A stretch of 64,000 bases of DNA from contig NZ_QJJJ01000005.1 of NCBI RefSeq assembly GCF_003201865.1, forward strand, positions 1 through 64,000, read 5' to 3'. The stretch's first letter is position 1. Each line of letters opens with the position of its first letter. Made by a program: the position numbers and the translations under genes. The notes under the pieces were generated by a model. That model saw nothing but the letters and a program-made list of their open reading frames with translations. It made no database searches and was not told where the DNA came from. Positions 34,869 through 42,736 of the stretch are shown piece after piece. The stretch is from Methylobacterium sp. B4 (GTDB lineage: Bacteria > Pseudomonadota > Alphaproteobacteria > Rhizobiales > Beijerinckiaceae).

Positions 34869-36323
34869 ATGCGAAAGCCAGACCCGACGGCCCCGCGCGA
34901 GCCGGGCGCCGTCTCGCGCCGGGGCCTTCTCGCCGGCAGCGCGGCCCTCGCGCTGATGCCCGGGGTTGCGGGGGCCCAGGCGCCCGCCCAGCCCCCAGCC
35001 GACCGGAAGGTGCTACCGGAGCCGAGCCCCCTCAAGGCCGCGCCGGCCCGGATTCGATTGAAGCCCGAACCCGCGCCCGAGACCGCGGTATGGCGTCTCG
35101 GCGAGGCGGAGGCGCCGCCGGTCCTGCGGGTCAAGCTCGGCGAGGCGGTGCGGCTGCGGGTCGAGAACGGGACCGACAAGCCGCTCTCGCTGCACTGGCA
35201 CGGCGTGCGCAACCGCAACGCCATGGACGGCGTCGGCGGCGTCACGCAGGAGCCGATCCGACCCGGCCAGAGCTTCACCTACGAGTTCACGCCGCCCGAT
35301 GCCGGCAGTTTCCTGATCCGGCCTCTGGTGGTCGGCGGATCGAGCGAGCCGTCGGGCCGGGGTCTCGCCGGCCTGCTGATCGTGGAGGAGCCATCCCCGC
35401 CCCCGGTCGATCAGGATCTCGCGCTGATCCTCCAGGACTGGCGCCTCGACGAGGCGGGTGCGCTCCAACCCTTCGGGCAGGTCGCCTTCGCCGCCTCGGC
35501 CGGGCGACTGGGCAGCGTGGTGACGCTCAACGGGCGTCCGATCCCACAGGGCATCGAGGCGCGGCCGGGCAGCCGCCTGCGCCTGCGTCTGGCCAATGCC
35601 TGCAACGCCCGCAGCCTGCGCATCCGCTTCGACGGCCTGAAGGCCTATGTCGCGGCGGTGGACGGACAGCCGACCGACACCTTCGAGCCGCTGAAGGCGA
35701 CCCTGCCCTTCGCTCCGGGCACGCGCTACGACGTTCTGCTCGACCTGCCGCCCCAGGCCGGTCCGGCGGGCACGATCACCGCGCTGATCGGCCCCGGCCT
35801 GCCGCTGGCGACCCTGACCGCCGCGGGCGATCCGGTGGCACAGGCCGGCCGGGCGGCGATCGGCTCGATCCCCGAGAACAAGCGCCTGCCCGCCGAGATC
35901 CGCCTCCAGAGCGCCTTTCGGCGCGAACTGGTGCTGACCGGCGGCGTCCGGCCGGACAAGGCCAAGCCGGGCGCCGAGACGCCCTATCAGGGCGATCCGG
36001 CCAAGGTCTGGCAGGTCAACGGCGCGAGCGGTGCGGCGGGTGCGGCGCCGCTGTTTTCGGTCAAGCGCGGTCAGGTCGTGGTGCTGACGATCCGCAACGA
36101 CACCGGCTTCATCCAGAGCCTGCACCTGCACGGGCACGTCTTCCGCCTGCTGCACCAACTCGACGACGGCTGGGAGCCCTATTGGCTCGACACCGTGCAG
36201 ATTCCGGAAGGCCGCAGCGCCCAGATCGCCTTCGTCGCCGACAATCCCGGCCGCTGGCTGCTGAGCGCGACCGTCCTAGAGCGGTTCGACACCGGGCTGT
36301 GGACGAGCTTCGAGGTGGGGTGA
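34869..36323 (+). CDS. Multicopper-oxidase-like protein, Tat-exported, incomplete copper sites
   Basis: A 484-residue cupredoxin-fold protein with a twin-arginine signal (SRRGLLAGSAALALMPGVAGAQA). The first copper motif is kept (SLHWHGVRN, His109 and His111), as is the third (SLHLHGHVF, His419, His421, His423). The second motif, usually WYHSH, reads SFLIRPL, and the fourth, usually HCHIxxHxxxGM, reads LLSATVLERFDTGL at about 464-477. Type 1 and type 3 copper binding therefore seems lost, resembling FtsP/SufI, which is copper-free and supports cell division. A longer in-frame start from 34518 crosses the tRNA and is rejected. Confidence 0.83.
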   Translation: MRKPDPTAPREPGAVSRRGLLAGSAALALMPGVAGAQAPAQPPADRKVLPEPSPLKAAPARIRLKPEPAPETAVWRLGEAEAPPVLRVKLGEAVRLRVENGTDKPLSLHWHGVRNRNAMDGVGGVTQEPIRPGQSFTYEFTPPDAGSFLIRPLVVGGSSEPSGRGLAGLLIVEEPSPPPVDQDLALILQDWRLDEAGALQPFGQVAFAASAGRLGSVVTLNGRPIPQGIEARPGSRLRLRLANACNARSLRIRFDGLKAYVAAVDGQPTDTFEPLKATLPFAPGTRYDVLLDLPPQAGPAGTITALIGPGLPLATLTAAGDPVAQAGRAAIGSIPENKRLPAEIRLQSAFRRELVLTGGVRPDKAKPGAETPYQGDPAKVWQVNGASGAAGAAPLFSVKRGQVVVLTIRNDTGFIQSLHLHGHVFRLLHQLDDGWEPYWLDTVQIPEGRSAQIAFVADNPGRWLLSATVLERFDTGLWTSFEVG

Positions 36324-36730
36324 GACTCATGGGCGCTTCGAGGGACGTTTTGCACCGAACGGAGCCGTTCGTTCCGGCTCACGATGCGGAAGCGGCGCGG
36401 CAGGCCGCGACCGCCCTCATCCACAGCGTGCTGCTCGGCTCGCCGGCATCCTGCCGGCGTCGGCCGAGCGGAAGCCCAGCGCGCCGATCCTGACCTCTTG
36501 GAGCGTTACAACGCGCTCGAACTCAGGCACCACACTCGCTTGACGGCCCATGACAGGGCGCAAAGGGATGCTTTCGCGGCCGAGGTTCTCCGATCAGTTG
36601 GATGAGGGGTCCTGCGTAACCTGCTGGCCTCAAACACGATCGACAATTCCCCCGGCGCCGAGGCAAGAACCGCGGCACGAAACGCCGCCGCGGTAGACCT
36701 TTCCGGGCCGGCGACGTATTGCGCTGCGCG
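36324..36730. other. Mostly non-coding gap with a short unrecognised frame
   Basis: About 400 bases between the MCO-like gene and the next. A frame ending at 36605 finishes DPDLLERYNALELRHHTRLTAHDRAQRDAFAAEVLR, which looks like a real helical protein tail, but it has no ATG and only weak start options near 36384-36490. It may be a remnant. An inverted repeat around CCGGCATCCTGCCGG at 36439-36453 is also present. Confidence 0.35.
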
Positions 36731-37396
36731 ATGGAAAGGGCGGCGACACGGATGCTGACGGTGGGTCTTGCGGCGCTCGGCGTCGCCGTGCCGCCGGGTG
36801 ACGCGGGCGGCGCCCGCGCGCAGGCGACCGGAAATACCGCCGTCGCGACGAGCCGGGAGGCGCAGAATGGGTCAGGGGCGCGCGCCTTGATCGAAACCTT
36901 GAGCGCTCGCCTCCTCGCCGCGCCGAGCGCCACCGCCGTACTCGAAGCGTGGTGCGCCGAGCGCGGTCTCGCGCCCGATCCGCGGATCGTCGCCGTGCGC
37001 GTTCCCGGACCGGACAAGCTTCCGGGCACGGCGCGGCGTGAACGACTGGCCGTGGGAGCGGACGAGCCGATCCGCTACCGCCGGGTGCGGCTCACCTGCG
37101 GCAGCCACGTCCTCTCGGAGGCCGATAACTGGTACGTGCCCTCGCGCCTCACGCCGGCGATGAACGCCGCCCTGGACAATTCGCAGGCGCCCTTCGGCCA
37201 CGTCGTGCGCCCTCTGGGGCCGAGCCGGCGCAACCTGTCGCTGACGATGCTGTGGTCGTCGGAGCATGACATGACGATGCCGGGCCCCGGTGAGCCCCTG
37301 TTCTCCGTCGAGGCGGTTCTCTCGGCCGGCGGCATCCCCTTCTGCGAGGTCGCCGAGACCTATACCGGCGCCGTGCTCATCCCGGGCGGACGCTGA
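36731..37396 (+). CDS. Uncharacterised exported protein, chorismate-lyase-like segment
   Basis: A 221-residue protein with an N-terminal signal-like stretch (MLTVGLAALGVAVPPGDAGGARAQA) and no recognised catalytic family. The part VLSEADNWYVPSRLTPAMNAALDNSQAPFGHVV resembles the UbiC/UTRA fold, where an Arg and Glu bind chorismate or effector. UbiC is cytoplasmic and about 165 residues, so a true chorismate lyase is doubtful. Cysteines occur at LEAWCAERG, RLTCGSH and IPFCEVA. Start alternatives are TTG 36719 and ATG 36751. It is convergent with rfbA, which starts its stop ten bases on. Confidence 0.6.
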   Translation: MERAATRMLTVGLAALGVAVPPGDAGGARAQATGNTAVATSREAQNGSGARALIETLSARLLAAPSATAVLEAWCAERGLAPDPRIVAVRVPGPDKLPGTARRERLAVGADEPIRYRRVRLTCGSHVLSEADNWYVPSRLTPAMNAALDNSQAPFGHVVRPLGPSRRNLSLTMLWSSEHDMTMPGPGEPLFSVEAVLSAGGIPFCEVAETYTGAVLIPGGR

Positions 37397-37405
37397 AGCG
37401 TCGCT

Positions 37406-38296
37406 TCAAAAATCCTGATCGGGCCGGTGGCCTTCGCGGGCGAGGCGCAGGAGGTTCTGACCGTACTTGGTCTTGGCGAACAGCTCGCCGCGCGCCTGTA
37501 GCTGATCGCGGCCGATGAAGCCCTGAAGGTAGGCGATCTCCTCCAGGCAGGCCACCTGAAGCCCCTGCCGATGCTGCAGCACCCGCACGAACTCGCCCGC
37601 CTCCAGCAGGCTGTCATGGGTGCCCGTGTCGAGCCAGGCGTAGCCCCGGCTCATCCGCTCCACATGCAGCTGCCCGCGCTCGAGATAGGCCTGGTTCACG
37701 CTGGTGATCTCCAGCTCGCCCCGCTCGGACGGCTCCACCGCGGCGGCGATGTCGAGCACCTGATTGTCGTAGAAGTACAGTCCCGTCACCGCCCAGGGGC
37801 TCTCCGGGGTCTTGGGCTTCTCTACCAGCCGCAGCGGGCGGCCCTCAGCGTCCAGCGTGACCACGCCGTAGGCCTCGGGATGATCGACGTGGTAGGCGAA
37901 CACCGTCGCCCCGCTCTCGCGGGCACGCGCCCGGGCCAGCAGCTCGCTCATGCCGTTGCCGAAGAACAGGTTGTCGCCCAGCACCAGGGCCACGTCCTCG
38001 CCGCCGACGAACGCGCGCCCGATGAGGAAGGCCTGAGCCAGCCCCTCCGGCCGCGACTGCACCGCGTAGGAGAAGCTCAGACCGAACTGCTCGCCGGTGC
38101 CGAGCAGGCGCTGGTAGTTGTCTAGATGCTCAGGCGAGGAGATGATCAGGATCTCGCGAATGCCGGCCAGCATCAAGACCGAGATCGGATAGTAGATCAT
38201 CGGCTTGTCGTAGACCGGCAGCAGCTGTTTGTTGATGGCGAGCGTGGCCGGATGCAGCCTTGTGCCGGAGCCGCCGGCGAGCACGATGCCCTTCAT
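37406..38296 (-). CDS. rfbA: Glucose-1-phosphate thymidylyltransferase
   Basis: A 296-residue nucleotidyltransferase making dTDP-glucose for dTDP-L-rhamnose synthesis. The nucleotide-binding start [37 protein letters not shown] and [36 protein letters not shown] and [13 protein letters not shown] are classic RfbA. Length is normal. It is the last of four minus-strand genes in the order rfbC, rfbB, rfbD, rfbA, which together supply rhamnose for LPS or capsule. Confidence 0.97.
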   Translation of the reverse strand: MKGIVLAGGSGTRLHPATLAINKQLLPVYDKPMIYYPISVLMLAGIREILIISSPEHLDNYQRLLGTGEQFGLSFSYAVQSRPEGLAQAFLIGRAFVGGEDVALVLGDNLFFGNGMSELLARARARESGATVFAYHVDHPEAYGVVTLDAEGRPLRLVEKPKTPESPWAVTGLYFYDNQVLDIAAAVEPSERGELEITSVNQAYLERGQLHVERMSRGYAWLDTGTHDSLLEAGEFVRVLQHRQGLQVACLEEIAYLQGFIGRDQLQARGELFAKTKYGQNLLRLAREGHRPDQDF

Positions 38297-38311
38297 GTGA
38301 ACACGTCCTGA

Positions 38312-39202
38312 TCAGTGGGAGCGTACCGGCCCGACCAGCCGGTCGAGGATGTCGTCGAGCGCCGCCTCCCAGGGCCGAGGCGCGATGCAGAAGGCGTCGC
38401 TCAGGCTCCGGGTCGAGAGGCGGGAATTGGCGGGGCGCCGGGCCGGCGTCGGATAGGCTGAGGTCGGGATGCCCTCGACGGGGATGGACCGTCCGCCGCG
38501 CGCGGCCGAACCGGCGACGATGGCGCGGGCGAAGCCGCACCACGTGGTGGCGCCCTCATTGACGTAGTGGAAGCTGCCCGTGGGTGCGGCCTCGTCCCCA
38601 GCCAGCCGCAGGGCGATGGTGGCGAGGGCGCCCGCGAGGTCCGCGGCCGAGGTCGGGCAGCCGTGCTGGTCGTCCACGATCGTCAGCTTGTCCCGCTCGC
38701 CCGCGAGCCGCAGCATCGTCTTGACGAAGTTGCCCCGGTGCGGGCTGACCACCCAGGCCGTGCGCACGATCGCGTGCCGTCGGTTGCCCGTGCACACCGC
38801 CATCTCGCCCGCGGCCTTGCTGGCGCCGTAGACGCTTTGCGGGTTCATCGGTGCGTCGGGAGCGTAGCAGCCATCGCCTGTGCCGTCGAAGACGTAGTCG
38901 GTCGAGACGTGGACGAGGGGAACGTTCCGCTTGGCCGTCTCGGCGGCGAGGATCGCGGGCGCGAGCGCGTTGAGCCGCCAAGCCGCCGCGACCTCGCTCT
39001 CGGCCCGGTCCACCGCGGTGTAGGCCGCCGGGTTGATCACCGCCGCGTAGGCCCGCGCGTCGAGTGCAGCCACGAGCGCCGCCTCGTCGGTGATGTCCAG
39101 GCTCTGGCGGTCGGGGGCGTGCACCCGCACTCCCTCCGGCCAAGCGTAGTGCTGCAACTCCGTACCGACCTGTCCGGCGCCGCCGAGGATCAGGATGTCC
39201 AT
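38312..39202 (-). CDS. rfbD: dTDP-4-dehydrorhamnose reductase
   Basis: A 296-residue SDR-type enzyme that makes dTDP-L-rhamnose in the last step. It has the glycine-rich start MDILILGGAGQVGTELQ, STDYVFDGTGDGCY, and the YxxxK catalytic pair in VYGASKAAGE. ATG 39202 is chosen; the frame upstream to 39274 overlaps rfbB and has no family match. The two-base spacing to rfbB and 15 bases to rfbA indicate one transcript. Confidence 0.96.
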   Translation of the reverse strand: MDILILGGAGQVGTELQHYAWPEGVRVHAPDRQSLDITDEAALVAALDARAYAAVINPAAYTAVDRAESEVAAAWRLNALAPAILAAETAKRNVPLVHVSTDYVFDGTGDGCYAPDAPMNPQSVYGASKAAGEMAVCTGNRRHAIVRTAWVVSPHRGNFVKTMLRLAGERDKLTIVDDQHGCPTSAADLAGALATIALRLAGDEAAPTGSFHYVNEGATTWCGFARAIVAGSAARGGRSIPVEGIPTSAYPTPARRPANSRLSTRSLSDAFCIAPRPWEAALDDILDRLVGPVRSH

Positions 39203-39204
39203 GG

Positions 39205-40263
39205 TCAGGCGCTCTTGGCCGCGAGCCCGAGGCGCTCGCCGGAATAGCGCCCCTCGCGGATCGGACGCCACCACGCCTCGTTGTCGAGGTACCAGCGCAC
39301 GGTCTCCTCCAGCGCCTGCTCGAACACCTTGGTCGGGCGCCAGCCGACCTCTGCCTCCGCCTTCGACGGATCGATGGCGTAGCGCCGGTCGTGGCCGGGC
39401 CGGTCGGCCACGAAGCCGATCAGCCGCTCGTGCGGGCCGTTCTCGGGGCGCAGGCGATCGAAGGCGGCGCAGAGCGCCTTGACCACCGCGAGGTTGTTCC
39501 TGACCGCGCGCCCGCCCAGCAGGTAGGTCTCGCCGACCCGGCCGCGCTCCAGCACCGCCACGAGGCCGCGGGCATGGTCCTCGACATGGATCCAGTCGCG
39601 CTCGTTCAGCCCGTCGCCGTAGACCGGCAGCGGCTTGCCCTCCAGCGCCGCCAGGATCATCAGCGGGATCAGTTTTTCCGGGAAGTGGCGCGGCCCGTAA
39701 TTGTTCGAGCAGTTGGTGACCAGCACCGGCAGGCCGTAGGTCTCGTGCCAGGCGCGCGCGAGGTGGTCGGAGGCCGCCTTCGAGGCCGAGTAGGGCGAGC
39801 GCGGATCGTAGCGGCTCTCTTCCGTGAAGAAGGCCTCGGGCGGCAGCGAGCCGTAGACCTCGTCGGTAGAGACGTGCAGGAAGCGGAAGGCCTGCTTGGC
39901 CTCGCCCGTCAGCCCGTCCCAGTAGGTGCGGGCCCCGTCGAGCATGACCTGGGTGCCGACCACGTTGGTGCGCACGAAGGCCCCCGGATCGGTGATCGAG
40001 CGATCGACATGGCTCTCGGCGGCCAGATGCATCACCGCCTGGGGCTTGAAGTCGGCGTAGAGGGCGTGGACGTGCGCCGGATCGCAGATGTCGGCCTGTT
40101 CCAGGCGGTGGCGCGGGTCGTCCGCCAGCGGCTGCAGCGAGATCGGGTTGGCGGCGTAGGTCAGGGCGTCGAGGGTGAGCACCTCGTGGCCGAGCTCCTG
40201 CACCAGATGCAGCACGAGGGCGGAGCCGATGAAGCCGCAGCCGCCCGTCACAAGAATGCGCAT
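39205..40263 (-). CDS. rfbB: dTDP-glucose 4,6-dehydratase
   Basis: A 352-residue extended SDR converting dTDP-glucose to the 4-keto-6-deoxy sugar. NAD site MRILVTGGCGFIGSALVLHL, STDEVYGSLPPEAFFTE, and the YxxxK pair in PYSASKAASDHLARAW; YGPRHFPEKLIPLMI and RDWIHVEDHARGL are typical. Length is normal. It lies between rfbC and rfbD on the minus strand. Confidence 0.97.
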   Translation of the reverse strand: MRILVTGGCGFIGSALVLHLVQELGHEVLTLDALTYAANPISLQPLADDPRHRLEQADICDPAHVHALYADFKPQAVMHLAAESHVDRSITDPGAFVRTNVVGTQVMLDGARTYWDGLTGEAKQAFRFLHVSTDEVYGSLPPEAFFTEESRYDPRSPYSASKAASDHLARAWHETYGLPVLVTNCSNNYGPRHFPEKLIPLMILAALEGKPLPVYGDGLNERDWIHVEDHARGLVAVLERGRVGETYLLGGRAVRNNLAVVKALCAAFDRLRPENGPHERLIGFVADRPGHDRRYAIDPSKAEAEVGWRPTKVFEQALEETVRWYLDNEAWWRPIREGRYSGERLGLAAKSA

Positions 40264-40388
40264 CTATCCAAACTCCGTCGGTGCCGACTCTTGCCTCTTC
40301 GGACGAGCGGAAGAGGCGTGTTGCTGTGCCGTGGTGTCGACCTGAGGTCGGGACTGGACGGCCGGGCCGGCACGCCCTGCAACCGTGA

Positions 40389-40940
40389 TCAGAATACCCG
40401 GCCGAGATCGGCCAGGAAGGGAGCCGCCTTGTCCTTGCCCGAGAGGATGGCGTCGGCCTCCGTCACCGGCCAGTCGATACCGATGGCCGGATCGTTCCAG
40501 CGCAGGTTTCGATCGTCGGCGGGGCTGTAATAGGCATCGACCTTGTAGGCGACCATGGTGTCCGGCTCCAGGGTGCAGAAGCCATGGGCGAAGCCGGCGG
40601 GCACGAACAATTGCTCGCCGCCCGCCGCGTCGAGGCGCACGGCGACGTGGCGGCCGTAGCTCGGCGAGTCCGAGCGGATGTCGACGGCGACATCCAGGAT
40701 GGCGCCAGCGAGCACCCTGACCAGCTTGGCCTGGGCGTTGGGCGCGACCTGGAAGTGCAGGCCGCGGAGGGTGCCGGCGGGGGCGGAGAAGGACTGGTTG
40801 TCCTGCAGGAAGCGGTTGGCGATGCCGTGCTCGGCCAGCAGGTCGGCGCGGTAGACCTCCGAGAACCAGCCGCGGTCGTCGCCGTGGCGCTTCGGGATCA
40901 CCCGCTTGACCGCCGGGATCTCCGTCTCAATCACCTGCAT
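40389..40940 (-). CDS. rfbC: dTDP-4-dehydrorhamnose 3,5-epimerase
   Basis: A 183-residue cupin-fold epimerase. Core motifs: RGWFSEVYR, NQSFSAPAGTLRGLHFQ with the catalytic His, LDVAVDIRSDSPSYG, FVPAGFAHGFCTL and YYSPADDRNLRWNDPAIGIDWP. ATG 40940 with ggagcggcga upstream is the start; the frame beyond to 41198 lacks similarity. It leads the rhamnose operon, 125 bases before rfbB. Confidence 0.96.
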   Translation of the reverse strand: MQVIETEIPAVKRVIPKRHGDDRGWFSEVYRADLLAEHGIANRFLQDNQSFSAPAGTLRGLHFQVAPNAQAKLVRVLAGAILDVAVDIRSDSPSYGRHVAVRLDAAGGEQLFVPAGFAHGFCTLEPDTMVAYKVDAYYSPADDRNLRWNDPAIGIDWPVTEADAILSGKDKAAPFLADLGRVF

Positions 40941-41164
40941 TCGCCGCTCCTGCCCTGTCGGCTCGCGAAAGGCCGTAGGCCGTCTCAACGCGGCGAAGTC
41001 AAGGCTTTCGTCCTGAAAGCGTTTTCCAAGCCGCTTCTTCTGCGTGCTGACGGCATCCGCGGCACTGCTCCTGCTGCGCGACGCCTGCATCCTTGTGGTA
41101 CCGGAGCGGCCCGAATACCGCTGAACCGATCCGGCGGAGGCGGCCGGAATGGAGGAGAGACCGA

Positions 41165-41605
41165 ATGACGATGCTTCGTGCCGGCCGGCTATGCCCATCG
41201 ACGCGACAGGTACTCGCCGCCGCTCTGCTGCTCGCGGCGAGCGGCACGGGGGCCTCGGCGCAGAAAGCGGACCTGTCCGGGCTGTGGCAGACCGAGACGG
41301 CGGGCTCGACGGTGCGCATCGCCCGCTGTGGCGGCGGTTATTGCGGGACGATCGCGGGCACGGCCGGAAGCGGTCTCGACGCGCAGAATCCCGACCCGTC
41401 TCTGCGCACCCGCAAGCTCGTCGGCGTCCAGATCATGCAGGCCGGAACGCCGAGCGGCGACGGGTTCGAGGGCAGCCTCTACAACCCGAAGGACGGCAAG
41501 ACCTATGCGGGAAGCGTCACACCGAAGGGTCCTGACACCGTCGAAGTTGCGGGCTGCGTCCTCAGCGTGCTGTGCAAACGGCAAACCTGGCGGCGAATCC
41601 GCTAG
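41165..41605 (+). CDS. DUF2147 exported protein
   Basis: A 146-residue secreted protein with a signal peptide (VLAAALLLAASGTGASAQ) and a DUF2147 domain: LSGLWQTETAGSTVRIARCGGGYCGTIAG, LVGVQIMQ, YNPKDGKTYAGSV, VAGCVLSVLCKRQTWRR. DUF2147 proteins are small beta-barrels of unknown role, and the paired cysteines suggest disulphides in the periplasm. ATG 41165 follows aggagaga. It is convergent with the next gene. Confidence 0.83.
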   Translation: MTMLRAGRLCPSTRQVLAAALLLAASGTGASAQKADLSGLWQTETAGSTVRIARCGGGYCGTIAGTAGSGLDAQNPDPSLRTRKLVGVQIMQAGTPSGDGFEGSLYNPKDGKTYAGSVTPKGPDTVEVAGCVLSVLCKRQTWRRIR

Positions 41606-41617
41606 ATTGCCTGAGCT

Positions 41618-42073
41618 TCAGTGATCCGCGCCGTCGGGCGCGGAATCCGTGCGATCCTGGGTCAGGGACGCCTTCTCGGCGGGCGGCTCGGCGCTCGCCA
41701 CGGCCTTCGGCTCGAGCAGAGGCTGCAGGCGAGTGGCGAGCTGCTTGTCGAGATGACCGGCATAAGCCCCCTTGAAATAGCGCTCGCCGGTCCCACGGCC
41801 GTAGATGCGGTCATGGGCCACCGCCATCCGGTCGACCTCCGGGCGGCATAGGAAGCCGATGATGCCGGCCGCCTCGTACCAGCGGCCGTCCCGCGCCAAG
41901 CGCATGGCCTTGGGATTCGACATCACCGTCTCGGCGAAGCAGGCCGTCGCCGCCTCTTCGAGGGGCGCCAGTACCGCATGCGACGAGCCAGGCACGTGCT
42001 GTCGGGCGGGGCGCGCCTCGGCCGCAGGGATCAGCAGGGTGAAGGCGAGGCCGAAAGACAGCACGGCTTTCAT
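41618..42073 (-). CDS. Small exported protein, family not recognised
   Basis: A 151-residue protein with a signal peptide (VLSFGLAFTLLIPAAEARP). The mature part is helical: LAPLEEAATACFAETVMSNPKAMRLARDGRWYEAAGIIGFLCRPEVDRM with two Cys, then YFKGAYAGHLDKQLATRLQPLLE and an acidic tail. I do not recognise a family. It is convergent with the DUF2147 gene. Confidence 0.7.
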   Translation of the reverse strand: MKAVLSFGLAFTLLIPAAEARPARQHVPGSSHAVLAPLEEAATACFAETVMSNPKAMRLARDGRWYEAAGIIGFLCRPEVDRMAVAHDRIYGRGTGERYFKGAYAGHLDKQLATRLQPLLEPKAVASAEPPAEKASLTQDRTDSAPDGADH

Positions 42074-42205
42074 GGGGCGTCTCGATCTGAGGTCGAACGC
42101 CGTCAATGTTCTCCAGGGAAAAGGCCGGATCTAGGGCGGTGGCCGGCTTCTTTCGGGGCACTTGGGGAGAAAGCCGGCGATTGTCGCGGCGCCGACACAG
42201 ATGGA

Positions 42206-42598
42206 TCAGCCGCGTCGGGTCGCGTTCCAGCTTCCGCTGCACTGGATCAGGCTGTCGCCGACAGTCGACCAGCGGCCCGAGCCGGTTCCCTGCGGCGTCA
42301 GGCGGCCGAGCACCTGTGCCGCGTTGCCGTCGCGGGAGATGGTGCCGCGCACCGAGCCGTTGGCGGCGACGCGACCGCTGATGTCGAAATCGCCGCCGCC
42401 ATAGACCGCCTCGCCGCGCTGGATCTGCACACCGTAGCGGTAGGCTCGGTCGCAGGGGCCATCGAGCGTGACGACCTCGATGCTCCAGCGCCCGTCGAAG
42501 CGGTGCGGCACCTGCACCTTGCGCTTGGCCGCATCCGCTGTCCCGATGCCGACGACGGCGGCGGCGAGAGTGGCGGCGGCGAGAATCGGCAGGCGCAT
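42206..42598 (-). CDS. Small exported beta-rich protein, family not recognised
   Basis: A 130-residue protein with a signal peptide (LPILAAATLAAAVVGIGTADAA) and a beta-rich body: FDGRWSIEVVTLDGPCDRAYRYGVQIQRGEAVYGGGDFDISG, VRGTISRDGNAAQVLGRLTPQGTGSGRWS. One probable disulphide (Cys in GPCDRA and IQCSGS). Similar small proteins are common in Methylobacteriaceae without a known role. ATG 42598 is chosen over in-frame starts to 42727. Confidence 0.7.
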   Translation of the reverse strand: MRLPILAAATLAAAVVGIGTADAAKRKVQVPHRFDGRWSIEVVTLDGPCDRAYRYGVQIQRGEAVYGGGDFDISGRVAANGSVRGTISRDGNAAQVLGRLTPQGTGSGRWSTVGDSLIQCSGSWNATRRG

Positions 42599-42736
42599 GG
42601 AAATGAAGGTCCGGCTGTGGGTGGCCAGGATGGCCGCGGCTTGCCGGAACATTGCCCCGGGCTCCGCAGAGTCAAGGTTGGCCGCGACGCCGTGACCCTG
42701 CGCCGGGGGTGCGCGGCAGCACGGCACAAGCCGGTG

